This document shows positions 1-15,100 of a stretch of 64,000 nucleotides of DNA, piece after piece. How positions within the stretch are numbered: position 1 is the stretch's first letter; the number at the start of each line of letters is the position of its first letter. Origin of the DNA: Delphinus delphis (lineage: Eukaryota > Chordata > Mammalia > Artiodactyla > Delphinidae). Position numbers and translations under genes: made by a program. Below the pieces are notes generated by a model, which did no database searches, was not told the origin of the DNA, and saw only the letters and a list, made by a program, of their open reading frames with translations. The DNA lies in contig NC_082697.1 of assembly GCF_949987515.2 (NCBI RefSeq), forward strand, positions 21,211,730-21,275,729. Direction: 5' to 3'.

Positions 1-3
1 GCC

Positions 4-153
4 TTAGTCAGTTGAAAACAGGTCACCAGCAGAGGGCAGGGGGGCCAAGCCCCCTGTGACGTTGGGCAGCAACGAGAGGTCTGGCAAGCTCTGAATATGG
101 GACTTGAGTTCCTTGCGGACCTGGGTTACCCGAGCAAGCTTCTGTTTATATTC
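4..153 (-). CDS. RPRD1B: RPRD1B exon 7, terminal coding part (residues 278-326, stop)
   Basis: The acceptor is tttgtctccttag at 155-154. The exon encodes [20 protein letters not shown], then [18 protein letters not shown] and [14 protein letters not shown] is at positions 6-4. The conserved [13 protein letters not shown] block ends the coiled coil. Only three bases of 3' UTR are in the window, so the poly-A site cannot be described. Confidence 0.97.
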   Translation of the reverse strand, partial: EYKQKLARVTQVRKELKSHIQSLPDLSLLPNVTGGLAPLPSAGDLFSTD

Positions 154-3100
154 CTAAGGAGACAAAGAGAACACAATGCAGTTAAGTCTGTGTGTGCTGA
201 TGGTCAGGTTTAAAGAGGAGATACAGATACTCTCACCTTCTTGCTCTGTGTGCTCCTCACCAGAGAGCCCCTCCCCCATTCAGCTAAACATTCATTCAAA
301 CTCTCAAAAGGCAAAACTTTAAATAAAAAAAGGAAAGCTCAAGAGCTCAATACTGGCAACAGTGAATGAAATGGTATTCAGCTAAGCACTTGAGATTTGG
401 AAGTAAAAAGTGATGTTCTGTATTTGCGGTGTCTTTGGTTCTTATCTATTTCAGAATACTTTATAAAATAAAATAAAGCCTAAGCTTTAAAATCATTTTG
501 AAAACTCCACCTAGACATGGCTAGAAAAACCACTATAAAGCTGTATTTTGTGTGTTAAACTTAGATTAACCCAGAGTTATTATCTTCGTAGACAAGGACT
601 ACAGAAGCTTAAAATTCCCACTGCCACTGCCTGTGTCCAGGACTTCCTTGTTCCACACCTGAGAAGTGCAGCAAGGCCCAGCTGACGCCTTCTAGTAGAC
701 TCCCCTGAACAGACTTATCTTCCAGAAGCCCAGCTTTCAAGTCACTCCTCTGAGAAAGGGAAGCATAACACGGCACTATCTCCATGACTGCTCCCAGCAG
801 CAAGGTCTTCTTACAACTTCCCAACGCCCCATGCATATGCCAGAGCTTGCACAGGCCGTTTGTTCAGATTCCCCTCAAGCCTGAAGGGATCTCTTTCTTC
901 TCCTGGTCCTGGCAAAGTCCTGACTCCACTCCTTCGCCTACTTGCTGAGTCCCACTCCTCTAGAAAAATCTTTCCTCCTTATCCAAGACGTTGGTCCCCA
1001 TCTCCACTGGCCTTCCTGTGCACTGCGCCCCTAACAGACTGCTCTTAGGTACTCTCTCCATACATACAAGACTTCTATGTTCCCCTAAAATATGACTCCC
1101 CTGATGACAGGAACTGAATATACTATTTTCTTTCCTCAGCTCCCAGCTAAAAGGTCTTCTTGGTAAATCTGTATGGAGTAACAACTCTGGGCCATGTGAG
1201 ATCTGTGGTTTACAACCCCTTTGGGGCTTGACTTTTTCCCTCTAACTGTGTCACCCTCCTTGGTGTTTCTGCAAAGATAAGGAGGTTCCTGAGACTGGGC
1301 CCTTGGTGACTAAAGCGTCTCCTGCAGGAAGGTAACAGAAAGCACTGGGCTAAGATGCAAAGCCCTGGGTTTAATTCTGGCTCTTTTAGTTTCTGTGTGA
1401 CTGTGGATGTGTTCCCTCCTTTCCTTCATCCTTCTTTATCTGAAAACTGAAGGAACTGAACCACCCGTAAGGTTTTTCTTCAAGTTCCACATTCCTTCAT
1501 GCCAGACACCTGAGAGGCAAAGGGTTTGAGGGCATAAGCTTAAGCGCTCCTAGGAAGAGTGGTAAGACAGGAAAAAGGTTAAATGAAGAACACTTACTTT
1601 GAGTTGTAAAGACAAATTCCAAGCAAGGAGTGGAAGAGGGGAATGGGGAAATGGGCAGGGAGGCTCCACCCCTACATGACTGGTGGCGGTCAGCCTTCCA
1701 CCTGAAATGAGAGCTGCTCACACAAGTCATCAAACGAACAGACAAGTGACAGGTTAAGAAAGTAAGCTCTCCTGGCACCCCATGTTTTACCTTCATAGAC
1801 TTAATACAACTAAAATAATGACTTACGTTAATTATTGATAGTGACTCCTCCATCAAACTAGTAAGCGTCGGGAGGCTAGGACCAGACCTATATGCTTCAC
1901 CCAGCATCCACCATGCCCAGCAGTGCCCTGTAAACAGTAGGTGTCTACACAGCTGCCCAATGAATTAACAATATATAAAAGATAATATCATGCACAAGCA
2001 CACCACATAAAGTAATCACCTTTCATTCTTGAAACTGAAAACTACTTTCAAATCTGAGGACCTAAAACGTGAAGGTTCTCTGTCCTTCCCTCCACAAACA
2101 GTTTTCTTCTTTGGTTTCACAGACTTCACAGGAAATTAATAGAGAAGACCAATTCTCTATTACTGGACATGGATTCATTTATTTAACTTCTCCTGAATTC
2201 TAGGTACAAAAAAGGTAAAATAGTTACTGAATAGTTACCCCTTGCTCCCTGCCCAAATCCTCTGACCAAAGCTGACAAATGAAAGCCACCTCAACTCAGA
2301 GCCATCCAGTCTTGGTAGCTACAGAGCACTTCAGTTGAAGGAATTCCTCAAGAACAGTTTGAAAATCACCAAGTCTCTAGTGAGCTGACCTGAGATCAGA
2401 ATCCAAGGGTCCTCACTCTTGGGTAATCCTTAGACTAATTTAATTTAGCAAGTCCACCTGAAGTCAAAAGGAAAGGTGGCTGGGACTTCCCTGGTGGTCC
2501 AGTGGGAAGACTCTTGCACTCCCAATGCAGGAGGCCGGGGTTTGATCCCTGGTTGGGGAACTAGATCCCGCATGCATGCCGCAACTAAGAAGTCCACATG
2601 CTGCAACGAAGACCTGGTGCAGCCTAAATAAATAAATAATAAATAAATAAATTTTTTTTAAAGAAGAAAGGTGATTGATCTGATAACACCCCCACACTAC
2701 CTTAAGTTCAAATAACTCTCTTCAAAGGCAATCTTAAAAAAAAAAATCCCATTTATTCCTGTTTAGGAGAGTGGAGAGGTATCTCATCATGCTTAGGCTG
2801 CAATTATATTCTAGATATCACCACAGAAACTTCATTTTAATAAAAGGAAATATGTTCCATATTAAAGTCCTCTCTTCAGGCCACTCTGAAAGTGGATGGA
2901 TCATGCCCATACCTCCTTGTGCCATGGGCATTTCTTCTCATTCTCTTCCCATAGGGATTTCTATTTTAAGAGCAGTTGCATGAGCCTAGGAGGAGGGCAT
3001 CACGAGAGAAAGGATGAAAGTGGGATTCACTGAAAAGGATTAAAAAACACAGAGTTGCAAGACACAAGGTTAATATATAAAAGTCAATTGCTTTCCTATA

Positions 3101-6100
3101 TATACCAGCGATGAACTAGTGGAATTTGAAATTAAAACCCAATACCTTTATATTAGCCCCAAAACAATGAAATACTTAAGTATAAATCTAACAAAATATG
3201 TATAAGATCTATAGGAGGAAAATTACAAAATTCTGATGACTGAACACAGAAGTAAATAAATGGAGGATATTCCATGTTCAGGGATAGGAATATTCAATTC
3301 TATTAGGATGTCTGTTCTTCCCAACTTGATCTACAGATCCAAGGCAATCCCAACAAAACCACAGCAAGTTATTTTGTAGATACAGACAAACTAATTCTAA
3401 AGTTTATATGGCGAGGCAAAAGATTCTGAAGAGCCAACACAATGTTAAAAAAGAAGAACAAAGTTAGAAACTACCTGACTCTAAGACTTACTTTAAGCTA
3501 TGGTAATCCAGACAACGCCAATACTGGCAAAAGAATACACAAACAGATCAATGCAACAGAATACAGAGCCCAGAAATAGACCCATATAATCAACTGATCT
3601 TTGACAAAGGAGCAAAGGCAATACAGTGGAGAAAAGATAGTATTTTCAACAACTGGACAACCACATGCAAAAAACCAGATTTACACACAAATCTTACATC
3701 CTTTACAAAAATTAACTCAAAATGAATCAGAGACCTAAAGGTAAAACACAAAACTATAAAACTCCTAGAAGATAACACAGAAGAAAATCTAAATGGTCTT
3801 TGGTTTGGTGATGGCTTTTTACATATGACACCAATGGCATGATCCATGAAAGAACTGACAAGCTGGACTTCATTAAAATGAAAAATTTCAACCCTGCAAT
3901 AGACTGTCAAGAGAATGAAAAGACAAGCCAGAGACTGGGAGAAAATGTTTGTGAAAGACATCACACGTGATCAGGGACATGCAAATTAAAACACTGTTGA
4001 GGGGCTTCCCTGGTGGTGCAGTGGTTGAGAGACCGCCTGCCGATGCAGGGGACACGGGTTTGTGCCCCGGTCTGGGAGGATCCCACATGCCGCGGAGCAG
4101 CTGGGCCCGTGAGCCACGGCCACTGAGCCTGCGCATCCGGAGCCTGTGCTCCGCAACGGGAGAGGCCACAGCAGTGAGAGGCCCGTGTACCGCAAAAACA
4201 AAAACAAAAACAAAAAAACACTGTTGAGATACCACCCCACACCTATTAGAATAGCCAAAGCACAGAACACCGACAACACCACACGTTGGTTAGGATGTGG
4301 AGCAAGAGGAACTCTCAAATACATTGCTGGTGGGAATGCAAAATGGTACAGCCACTTTGGAAGACAATTTGGTGGCTTCTTACAAAACTAAACATACTCC
4401 TACCATATGATCCAGCAATCATGCTTGTTGGTGTTTACCCAAAGGAGATGAATATCTATGCCCACACAAATACCTGCACGCGAATGTTCATAACAGCCTT
4501 ATTCCTAACTTCTAAAAGCTGGAATCAACCAAGATGTCCTTAAGTAGGTGAATGGGTAAATAAACTTTGGTACATCCAAACAACAGCATATTATCCAGCA
4601 CTAAAAAGAAACGAGCTATCAAGCCATGAAAAGACATGGAGAAACCTTAAATGCATATCATTTAGTGAAAGAAGCCAATCTGAAAAGGCTAACTATAATC
4701 CAACTATATGACATTCTGGAAAAGGCAAAATCATGGAGACAAAGGTTGGAGGGAAGTAGGGAGGGATGAACAGGTGGAGCAGAGATGATTTTTAGGGTAG
4801 TGAAAATACTGTAATGATACATTATACATTTGTCCAAACCCACAGAATGTACAACACCAATGTGAACCCTAATGTAAACTACTGACTTTAGGTGATTATA
4901 GTGTGTCAGTGTAGGTTCATCAACAGTAACAAATGTACCACACCTGGAGAATGTTGATAGTTGGGAGACTATACATATTTGGGGATAGGGAGTATGTGGG
5001 AAATCTTTGTACCTTCGTCTTAATTTTGCTGTGAACCTAAAACTGTTCTAAAAAATAGCCTTCGAAAAAAGTGACCAATGCGACAAGAGGTTAAAATGTA
5101 TCAGCAAGAGTGACTAGATATATATTCTAAATATCTAAATACAGGTAAAGACTGCTTTTAAACCTGTTAAAACAGGGACTTCCTCGGTGGTCCCTGTGAA
5201 GAATCTGCCAGTCAGGTCACGGCACTCCCTTGACAGCTAGCTGCCTTTCCAGTTATTCTCTTAGGTTCTGGATGGGCAGAGGAAACAGACCTCAGGAGAA
5301 TCCAAGAAGCTTTTTTCTCAAACTATTAGCCTGCCTTCTGACAACTGTGGTCCACAAGCTCTGCTGCTACAAGGTTCCAAACCATGCCCTCAGCAACTCC
5401 TGTGCTCAGCAGAAATCCAGGCTTCCTTTCATGATACCATGAAAACCAACTTCAAAGTGATGAGACCTATTCAAGTTCTGTTGACTCATTTAAGTGTGCT
5501 GCATCCCACAGTCTCTTTAGCACACCAAGTACCATTCAGACAAATGATGTGGCAAGGTGGTCACATGCTCCTTGCTTAAAATACCTTACACTTGTAACAG
5601 AGGACTTAGCCTTTAATCTAAGGCTCATGCTCCCCTGCCTGGTACAGGAATTCGAGAGATCAAGCCCTGTACCATTTACACCAGCAGATGACGCCGCTGC
5701 ACCGCTCCCGCTCATCAGTCTTCTCTCCCTGCCAGCTAATTCACCTCACCCACACTTCACACGGCTCTTTTTCGTACTCTTATCTTCAGACACTTGCCTC
5801 TTCCTCCACTACCTACCTTAAGCAGGAAAAGACAAGGCAAACCCAGGCAGCTGTTGCTTTTCCTTCCCTGCTCATGAATAATTTATACTGGGGTGGTGGC
5901 AGAGGTGATGGGTTGAGCTGAATCCTCCATTCTGCTACAGGCACCTACTGCAGCAAACCCCACACCACCCTAGAGAGGCCATGGGGAGCCATGAAACAGG
6001 CAGGAGTTCCACCAGATTTGCTGCTACGGCTGCCCTGTTTCAGGATCCTTGAGGAGAGGAGGTGGAGGGGAAAGCAGGCACCTGTGAGGAATTGCCTGGG

Positions 6101-9100
6101 TTTATCTGACTGCCAAGAAATGTTCAAAACATAGAAGGTAAAGGCCCAACACGTAGTTCTAAGATAATGCCGAGGATTTATGGTCCTGACAAAGCTCTGG
6201 AATCTTGCCTCATAGACTCTTCAAACCAGAGGGAGAAAATGTGTCCAACATCCCCCTGCTGACTTTGTGGGAACACAGTCCAGCATGGAGTACGAAGACA
6301 ACTGGCTGAAGGAAGCAAGGCTGACACATTCTTTGCCTTTCTTGGTTACAGCGGTAAGCCAAATCTGACACGCTGCAGATGAGCTTGGGGATAAGATGGT
6401 TAGAAATGACAGGGTCCGACATCACAGTGACCTTTAGACAGGAATTTCACTTTCAAAACAAACAAAATTAGAAGCATACCCTCTAGCAACTCATGTAAAT
6501 GTAATCACTGATCAAAATGTAAACACTGTCAAACCTACTTTCTTCTTGCTAAGAAGTATTTACATAAGAAATATTATGTTAGAAATAACACCACAGGCAG
6601 GGGCTTGATTTGATAAGATTTCCAGTAACAAGACTCATGTGTTCCTTTATCTTGCCCTGTTGTGCTATAGGACATACGGTATATAAAAATCACCCACTGC
6701 TTGGCTACTCCCAATTAAGAATCATAAAGGGTTATTACGCATGAAGAAGTTTATGAAGGGCCCTGTTCAGAGAACGGCTTCAGAGTCAAAGAACGGCTTC
6801 ATTGCATGAAGGGTAAAGAGAGCCAGGAAGAAAGGGGAAGCTGATCCTCGCCCTAACATTACTTAACGTGCCCACTCAGCCCCCTCGTCCTGCCAGGAGG
6901 CTCACCTCTTGCCACTAAGGCTCACAGGATCTACATGTAGAAGTCACAGCTTCTACTTAAACCCCAATTAGTTAATTAATTTCTCTTTCTTTCATTCATT
7001 TTTCTTAAGGGAAAATACAACCTATAGATCCTTGGACTGAAAATCAGAATGCTGTTTTTAATTTTCCTTCAAGGATCTACACGGGAACGCTGAAAACCCA
7101 TCACTGACTTGCACCTCTCTCTCACCCAGCTCCATGCTCCATATGACTTAGTGGCAGCGGAGACATCGCAAAATGACACATTCTGGGATGTCACAGCAGG
7201 GCTGGAGCTGCTGAGTAAGATGCAAGATACAGGGAAAAGAGGAAGTCGTGGCTCCGATCCCAGTATTCAGGGCCTTGCGGCTCCATTACTAAAATAAGTA
7301 ATAAAGGCATTGTTGAGGCTCAGAGTGGGCTGCCCCAAAATATGCCACCGTGGCATATTGATTATTTTGAATTGAAGCTGCCTAAGAAGCCGCTTATATA
7401 AGGAAGAAAAAAAAAGACTCTGACCCTCCTCTGTCTCCCTGAAAAGCAGGAAATAAATCTCTCATGTGAAAGGTTCACTCTGCATCTGGAGGTAGAAGGA
7501 AACATTTACTGTCAGAGACAAGGAGTTCAGAGCCAAGAAGCCTATATAAACAAACCTTGTTACTTTACTTCTTTAATTTACTACCCCAAGCTTAAACTCT
7601 GTTTAGAGTCTTTTCTAATTCAGCACCCAAAGCCTAAGTTTTTTTGTGCTGTCAATTCCTCACAAATTTATTGTTTGTCTAAAAAGTATAAAAGCTGCCT
7701 TCTCTGGCTACTTCTTAGGTCCCATTTTTATGAGATTTCCATGCACATGATTAAAATTTGTTTCTTTTTCTCCTCTTAATCTGCCTTCTGTCAATTTTAT
7801 TCTTAGTCCAGCCACAAAAGCTCAAGAGGGGCAGAGGAAGAAATCCCTCACCCCCACCCGCTTCCAACAGAACACACAAAGTACTTCCCAGAAGGGAAAA
7901 TGACAAAATGACCACAATTAGGAGTATTCTCAGAGCAATCCAACCAGCCACTGGAGGGATCAACTGGGAACAGCCTTCTTAAACCTGAAATCGTACCACA
8001 AAGTGTTTTCAGGGTATTTCCTTCTCCCCAGAGGACCCTCTACACAAAAGGTTTAAGGGAGCTTCTACTATCACAAGAAAAACCCCCTTATGATAGGGAA
8101 TTGCAAAAGCAAGGGAAGAAGAATGAAAAGTCACTGTATACACATAACTAAACTAATAAAAATGAAACTAACAAAAATAAAATCAATTTTAGGACTGGGC
8201 AAATTTTCAAACCTTAACATAACCATAAAGCTAAAATTTACAATTTAACAGATGTCCATAAAAGTGCTCTAAAAAGAGACATTTAAAAATGACCTGGGTC
8301 CTTCAAAAATGCTTACACCATTTACGCAATGGACCCCTCATACAAAACCAGATAAAACCAAAATACTAATGTACAGGAAGAATTATTTATAATTAATTCT
8401 TTTTTAAAAAGTTAACCTTCAAAAATGCAAGTTTTATGCAAGTAAAGCCCCCACAAACTGACTTCCTTAATGACTATTTTAATAAAGACCCAGGTTATTG
8501 CTGTGCAAGCATCGAAGGTGCCAACTTTTCACCTGTTTCTCCTTTTGAGCCTAATACTGGGGGAGTCAAGCATTCCTAGAAGGCAGATAAGAAGCAAAGG
8601 GTAGAAAGGAAAAGGATATTTTTCACAAAAAATAATTTTAAGCAATGTTTACTATAATTTTAAGTGCTATATGGTCTGCCTGAAGCAGGCTAGCCTGTAG
8701 GTTACTGCACAGTATTTGGATACAGCTCTCTCTATAAGCAATAAAAAAACATCAATTCCTTCCCATTAGCGAAAAAAGGAAGAAAATGCACTTCCTAGCT
8801 CCTCCAAAAGACTGAAGGTATATCACCCTCCCACTGGAGGGAGGTAGGTCTCTGTGGTAGAACAGAAAAAACTCAGAGTCAGAAAATCCAAGGTTCAGAT
8901 CCTACTCTACCTCTTGTCTGTGGTATGACATGTGACTTTACCTTGCTGGGCTTAGCATCCTCCTAAGATGGGAATGGAAATAATGCCTATATCCTGGGGT
9001 GATGGTGAGTTCTGAATGAGACCAAGCACTTGTTAAACTGTTCAATGTCAATGAGCAGATCTGAGAGGGGAAAAGAACAATCACCCTTCCCATGTTTATT

Positions 9101-12100
9101 ATTTTATAATATTTAATCTTCCTGATTTATATGTTAAAGATGTACAGAATTGAAGAAAAAGAGAATTATTAATGGGATACAAAATCCTTCCTCCCACAAA
9201 CCATTTGAGTATGACCTGAAAATTTAGCACATTTACTAGAAGCTGGCTTGAGAAAATGAAAAGGCCCATGACCTCCAAGACGAGGGGAAAAAAGTCACAG
9301 AATTTTTAATTAGGTGGCACCATAGTCCAACCCTATCAATCTAAAAGCTGAGTGAGAAAAAGAATTTGTCTCAGGAGTAAAGCCTAGATCTCGCAGGAAC
9401 GTCCTCAACCAGAAGGAGTCCCCGTTGAAGATATCCTCTGACCGCACCTGGAGATAAACCGAACTGCAACCGTAAGTGCCACCTGAGGTCAGACGCTGAG
9501 CCAAGCATCAGGATTAGGGTTGGGGATGAAAGAATGACAATACAGCCAGGATTTTATGATCTGGTCAGAGAATCACCAAATAATCCCTAAAGAGAATGAC
9601 AAACTATGTGGTGCTCTAAAGGAAAATGATGGGGAGCTACGACAGTATATATGGGGGGTGGCAGCGGGGAGAGACCTGGCTTTATGGGGTGGAGATGGGG
9701 TTTCCGGGAAATACTGTTTGACTTAGGATATAAACGATGAATGGGGATCAACCAGGTAAGGGTAACCAGTGGGAAGTAAAGGAGGGAGAGTGTTCTATGC
9801 AGAGGGAACAGCACATATGAAGCCAGAGACAAAAGAAGGTCAGCACAGACAAAATGCAATGGAACACGGCAAGAGATATGGCTGATGAGGTCAGCAGGGG
9901 CCAAGTCCCGGGGTGGGGTAGGGGGACGGCCACATGCGAGGATTTGGGCCTATATTCTAGGAGCAATGGGAAGCCATTTAAATGTTTGAGCAGAGAATGA
10001 CATGCCCAGAGCTGCATGCTGAAAACATCACAGGGTGCCATGCAAAGAATGGATCACAGGGCATAAGAACAAATGCAGATGGATCAGTAACCAGGCTACT
10101 GCAGGCGACCAGGTGAGACACAGTGACAGCCTGAACTAAGGTGGTGGAGGTGGACACAGAGATGAAGAGAAGGGGGACAAATTCAAGAAAACCTGAGGAG
10201 ACAAAGATCACAATGGCTTGGTGACTACTCCAATGTGGAAGACAGGCGACGGGAGGTTGTTTGGCAGAGGTGCAGCAGAGGAGCTGAGGGAGAGACTGGG
10301 ACATGAGAAGGGTGAAATGACTGGCGTGGGAGGTGGGAAAAATAGGGGGAGAAACACTGGATGAGGTCCAGTGTCTGGTTTTGATGAATGGCAATGCTCT
10401 TCTCCAAGAGAGGGGAAGGGCAGGAAAGGAAAGGTTGGAAGGGAAGAGATGGTGTGTTTTGACCATATTAAGTAAGAAGTATCTGTGGAAATAAGATAAA
10501 TGGGTCTTAAGTACAAGGAAGTGTCTAGGTAAAGATTTAGATTTAAGCCATCAGCACAAAGGTGGTAGCTGAAGCCACTTTATGTCACTCAAGGAAAAGG
10601 TCTGGAATAAGAAAAAAGCTAAAGGAAAACCCATATTTACAGGGCAAGGATGGAGAAAAGCTGATTAAAGGACAAAAGTCCTAGAACCAGCAGAAGGTGG
10701 GATACAGAAACCAGAGAAGGAAAACACATAAAAATTATTAAACAGTATAAAATGCTATAGAGAGGGCCAAAAAGAGAAAAGGAGATGAGAGACAGAGACT
10801 GAAAAGTATCTTTTGCCTTTTGAGATTAGACCACTGGTGGAAGATTCTAAAGACAGTAATGGAGATACGCCTGCTAAACTGCAATGGGGTAAGCAGAGGC
10901 AGCAAGGAGAAACACGAAGTTACAAAGGCATAGTGGTAGTGGTGCAGGGGTGTGCTTGTGTGAATGTGATTTAAAAAAATATTAGAGAGGCAAAGTATGC
11001 TACACGTGCTGAGAAGGACGCTTTCAGCCAGCCTACTGGAGAGTTCTTCCACAGAAAGGAAAATAACTTGGCCCTAAAGATCCTGTGAGATAAAGAAAGG
11101 CGAACACTAACAACTTAGGTTAGACAAGTATTGGAACCTGTTTGCCCCAGGTGAGGGTAAAATTATTATTTTATAAATGAAAAACCACACCAAAGACAAG
11201 AGGCTGCAAAGACCACTGGCCTCAGTAGAGAAAGTCAGAAAGAGCCTGGAATGGGCACTTTAGGTCCTCATCACTAAATCCTAACTGGGGCAAACAGTAT
11301 CTTTCTGGGAATAACTCCCAGTGAGTTTATGTCCCACGGAGCAGAAACACTATGGGCAAAATAAAAGGACTCGGAAAAGCACCAAATACATCATACCAGA
11401 CATCATGAAGAAAAAGTGGGCTGTGTCTATATATAATCACTATCCAAACCCCAATAATGCTTAAAAGGCTGCTGGCAAATTTTTGCTGAGTTGAAATTCG
11501 CAAAGTTACTCTGCTTAAAATTCTCAAAGTACCTAACGACCGGAAGAAGCAAGAGAGTGGTCCCCACTTTTTCCTAAAGATGCTGAAAGAAGCTGAATAA
11601 GGAAGAGAACAAATAAGGAGGCTGGCAGAGTCATAATGACATTTGGCTGGTACCATCACTTCTTTACATGAAGCAGGCTGTAGGCACCTCAGGGACTTTG
11701 TAAAGGTTTCAGGTTGACATTATAAGCATGCACATTTTTGCCCTAATCATGGAAAAAGACTCTTTCTGACCTTATTTCAGGCCCTACATTTTATAAGGAA
11801 AAACAAAGTCAGAGATATAACTTAGAAGATTGCAGAGTATGCCACAATCCAATTTTACTTTCTTCAAAAATCACAACTTGAAGTGGGAGTAGAAGGCCCA
11901 CCTTAACAGGAGTAGGAACATTCATAAAGACTAAAATAGATCTTCGCTCAAAATAACATGTACCCATTGGGTCAAACAGACACCTAGACACAAGAGCTCA
12001 AATTTCTGTAATCTGAACTCTGCTCTCAAAGTTATGATCACTCGGGCTTCCCTGGTGGCACAGTGGTTGAGAGTCCGCCTGCCGATGCAGGGGACACGGG

Positions 12101-15100
12101 TTCGTGCCCCAGTCCGGGAAGATCCCACATGCCACGGAGCGGCTGGGCCCGTGAGCCATGGCCGCTGAGCCTGCGCGTCCGGAGCCTGTGCTCCGCAGCG
12201 GGAGAGGCCACAACAGTGAGAGGCCCGCATACCGCAAAAAACAAAAAACAAAACAAAAAAAGCTATGCTCACTCAAGTCAATACTATAATAAGAATTGCT
12301 ATTTTCCCACATCTGTTTCAAATGTAAACAGATAAAACCTAGAAGAGAGCCCTATTTGTCTGATTAAACTATTCAATGTTCATTCCTTCATAAAACGAAG
12401 ATTAATCCTTAACTTGTGGATATATATACACATATTAAAGATACATATCTTCTATCTGTCTGTCTATAAAGCTCAATAAAGTTCTAGACTGCCTAAGATG
12501 CTTTGAAAAAGATCAAGAACGCTTAAGACAGAAATGCCTACTGGTGGCAAACACTTTGAAATGCATATGACCTCCAGGGTACTTAGAGACAAGCAGACAT
12601 CTGCACACATACAGAATCAATTTTTAGAAATTTATAGGAAGGAAATAATCCAGACTAAAAGTTAGTCCAAAGTGGGGGGCGGGGGGAGAAAAAAGAAACA
12701 GTACAATAAAAATAATCATTGAATATCCAACCACAGATATTCAAGCATCCATTTAAAATGTTTATAAAGTTTTTGTCAATAAGGGAAAATGATCACATAA
12801 AAGTTTTAAAAAGCATGACATTATGATTATTTTAATTTTAAAATAGGAGGAAAAAAATAAAAGAAATATACTAAAAGTAGTTATCTCTGGGTCGTGAGAT
12901 TACAATTTTTTTCTTTATACTTAATTTTTCTACGTTTCCTATGATGTGCTTCTTTTATAATCAGAAAAAAAGAAAAGAGAAAAAACTGAATATTAGTTGA
13001 ATAAGAATGGATGTTTTCAGACAAGCAGTGACATGGGGCCCAGAGGCTGTTTTGACTCAATATGTATATGCACTTTATAAATAAATATGAAAAATTAGTG
13101 CTACATACACCAGCTAAAACTCAGTGGAGCTGTTTCAGGAAGGAGGAGGATTAATCAAAAGTTGAACTATAAATACAAAAACAACACTGTGGCTAAAAGT
13201 ATGGAATTCCAGGGACTTCCCTGGTGGTTCAATGGTTAAAACTTCCCCTTCCAATGCAGGGGGTGCAGGTTTGATCCCTGGTCAGGGAGCTAAGATCCCA
13301 CATGCCTCGCGGCAAAAAAACCCAAAACATAAAAACAGAAGCAATATTGTAACAAATTCAATAAAGACTTTAAAATTGGTCCACACCAAAAGAAATTCTT
13401 TAAAAAAAAAAAGTATGGAATTCCAGCTGGGAGAGCTTTGAAATCACATCACTTTTTTCAGTGTAAAGTCTCAAATGTCAGTGAACCATGCCCTTAGGTC
13501 ACCAAGTAAGTGAAGTACATTATATGGGGCATTTTCCCCCCTGGAGTGACAAGAGATTAATATAGAAAGAACACACACACACACCTAAGCACACACACCG
13601 ACAGATAAAAGTTCCAGCTGCAAATCTGGCCTGAGCTATAATCAGCACCTAAAATGAATGGAAGGAATCCAAGGACTAAACACTGCCTCCAAACTCCAAA
13701 TTACTCACAGAAGCACACAACTCAAGAAAAGTCCCCACCTACTGGAGGGAAACCTATTTTAAAAAAAAAAAAAAAAAGGGTCCTACATCAAAGGGATGAA
13801 AAAGCAGTAAGCACGCCAAGGCCTGCTGTGTGGGGAAGGACACGAGTACAAACCCCCCGATCACTTGACCCATGTGAGCAGACTGACCTGCCTCAATGAC
13901 TATTCTACAGCCCGTGGTGCTGACAGCACTGCTGGTCTAGGGAGGAAAGAATGACATGCTGAGGAAGGGCAGTGACTACTGCTTAGCAGGGGACCAGGCA
14001 GGGCCTCTCAGTTCCCAGGGGAACACAGTAGATGATCACTGGAGTCAGGTTTCAGGAGACTGGGGCTCTGGTCCTCACTGACTTCCTCTGTGACCTTGAA
14101 CTGCTCATATAAATGCTGATCTTTGTCTTCTCATCTAAAGTGAGGATTAGGGAATTCCCTGGTGGTCCAGTGGTTAGGACTGCGAGCTTCCACTGCAGGG
14201 GGCACAGGTTCAATCCCTGGTCAGGGAACTAAGATTCTGCATGCCATGCAGTGTGGCCAGAATTTTTTTAAAAACCAAAAAAACAAACAAAAAACCCCTC
14301 CGATTATAAAATGAGGATTAGATCACCTGCTCCCATCTGCCCTCACTATAATGGACGATGAGATACTGGCTTTCATCACCACGGGGAAAGGGGAGAATTT
14401 ACTCCAAAGCTGACAAAAAAGGAGCTCTCTATCTCCACCTACTGCCTATCCCATTACAGGAATGAACACTTCTAACCACCTGCTCCCTGCAGGGAGGTGG
14501 GGGATGCTGCCAAAAACAACAGACGGCCAGCAGTTTGGTTTAGCGCCCCTCAGCTACAGTCAAAGACTTGCTCAAGTCTGTTATAACCAAATTACAAGCA
14601 GATACATGAAGAATCACAAGACAGCGCTGGATTCCGGGCTGTCTCCCCCTTCCCAGCCGTGTTGCCTGAAGTAGAAAGCTGTGCTCCCAAGTATTCATCA
14701 CAGCTGAGGGGGAGGAGCCACGCTGGGGAAAGAACAGCAGGCCCAAGTTCCATGAACTAGTTCTCCCTTCCTCGCAGAGCAAGAGCATGCACAGTTATAG
14801 CAGAGGGTACTCGGAACGTTTGTGGCAAAATGGGCTCTCTCAAATTCAGAAAGGTTTTTTCGAGGGCCACTTTAGAATGCTTTCATGCAACCATTTTAAT
14901 CCCCCTACATAAGATGTCATGTCTCTGAAACAAGATTCTTGGGATTGCTGAAATGATCAACTCTGGCTACTCTTCTGTGTAGAGTGTCTTTCTGCTGTGA
15001 CCTGACCTTATGAAATAAATAAACTAATTTTAAAAATCCACAATAAACAAACACAAACTCAATAAAAATCACAAGATGTCTGCTTTGAATTGTATTCCTG

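Noticed and set aside
9978..10466. 162-codon minus-strand frame
   Set aside because: It is decayed L2 LINE sequence read in its own orientation, not a host gene.
11931..12321. Several overlapping 70-110 codon frames
   Set aside because: All lie within a CHR SINE; the same peptides ([14 protein letters not shown] and similar) recur at every SINE copy.
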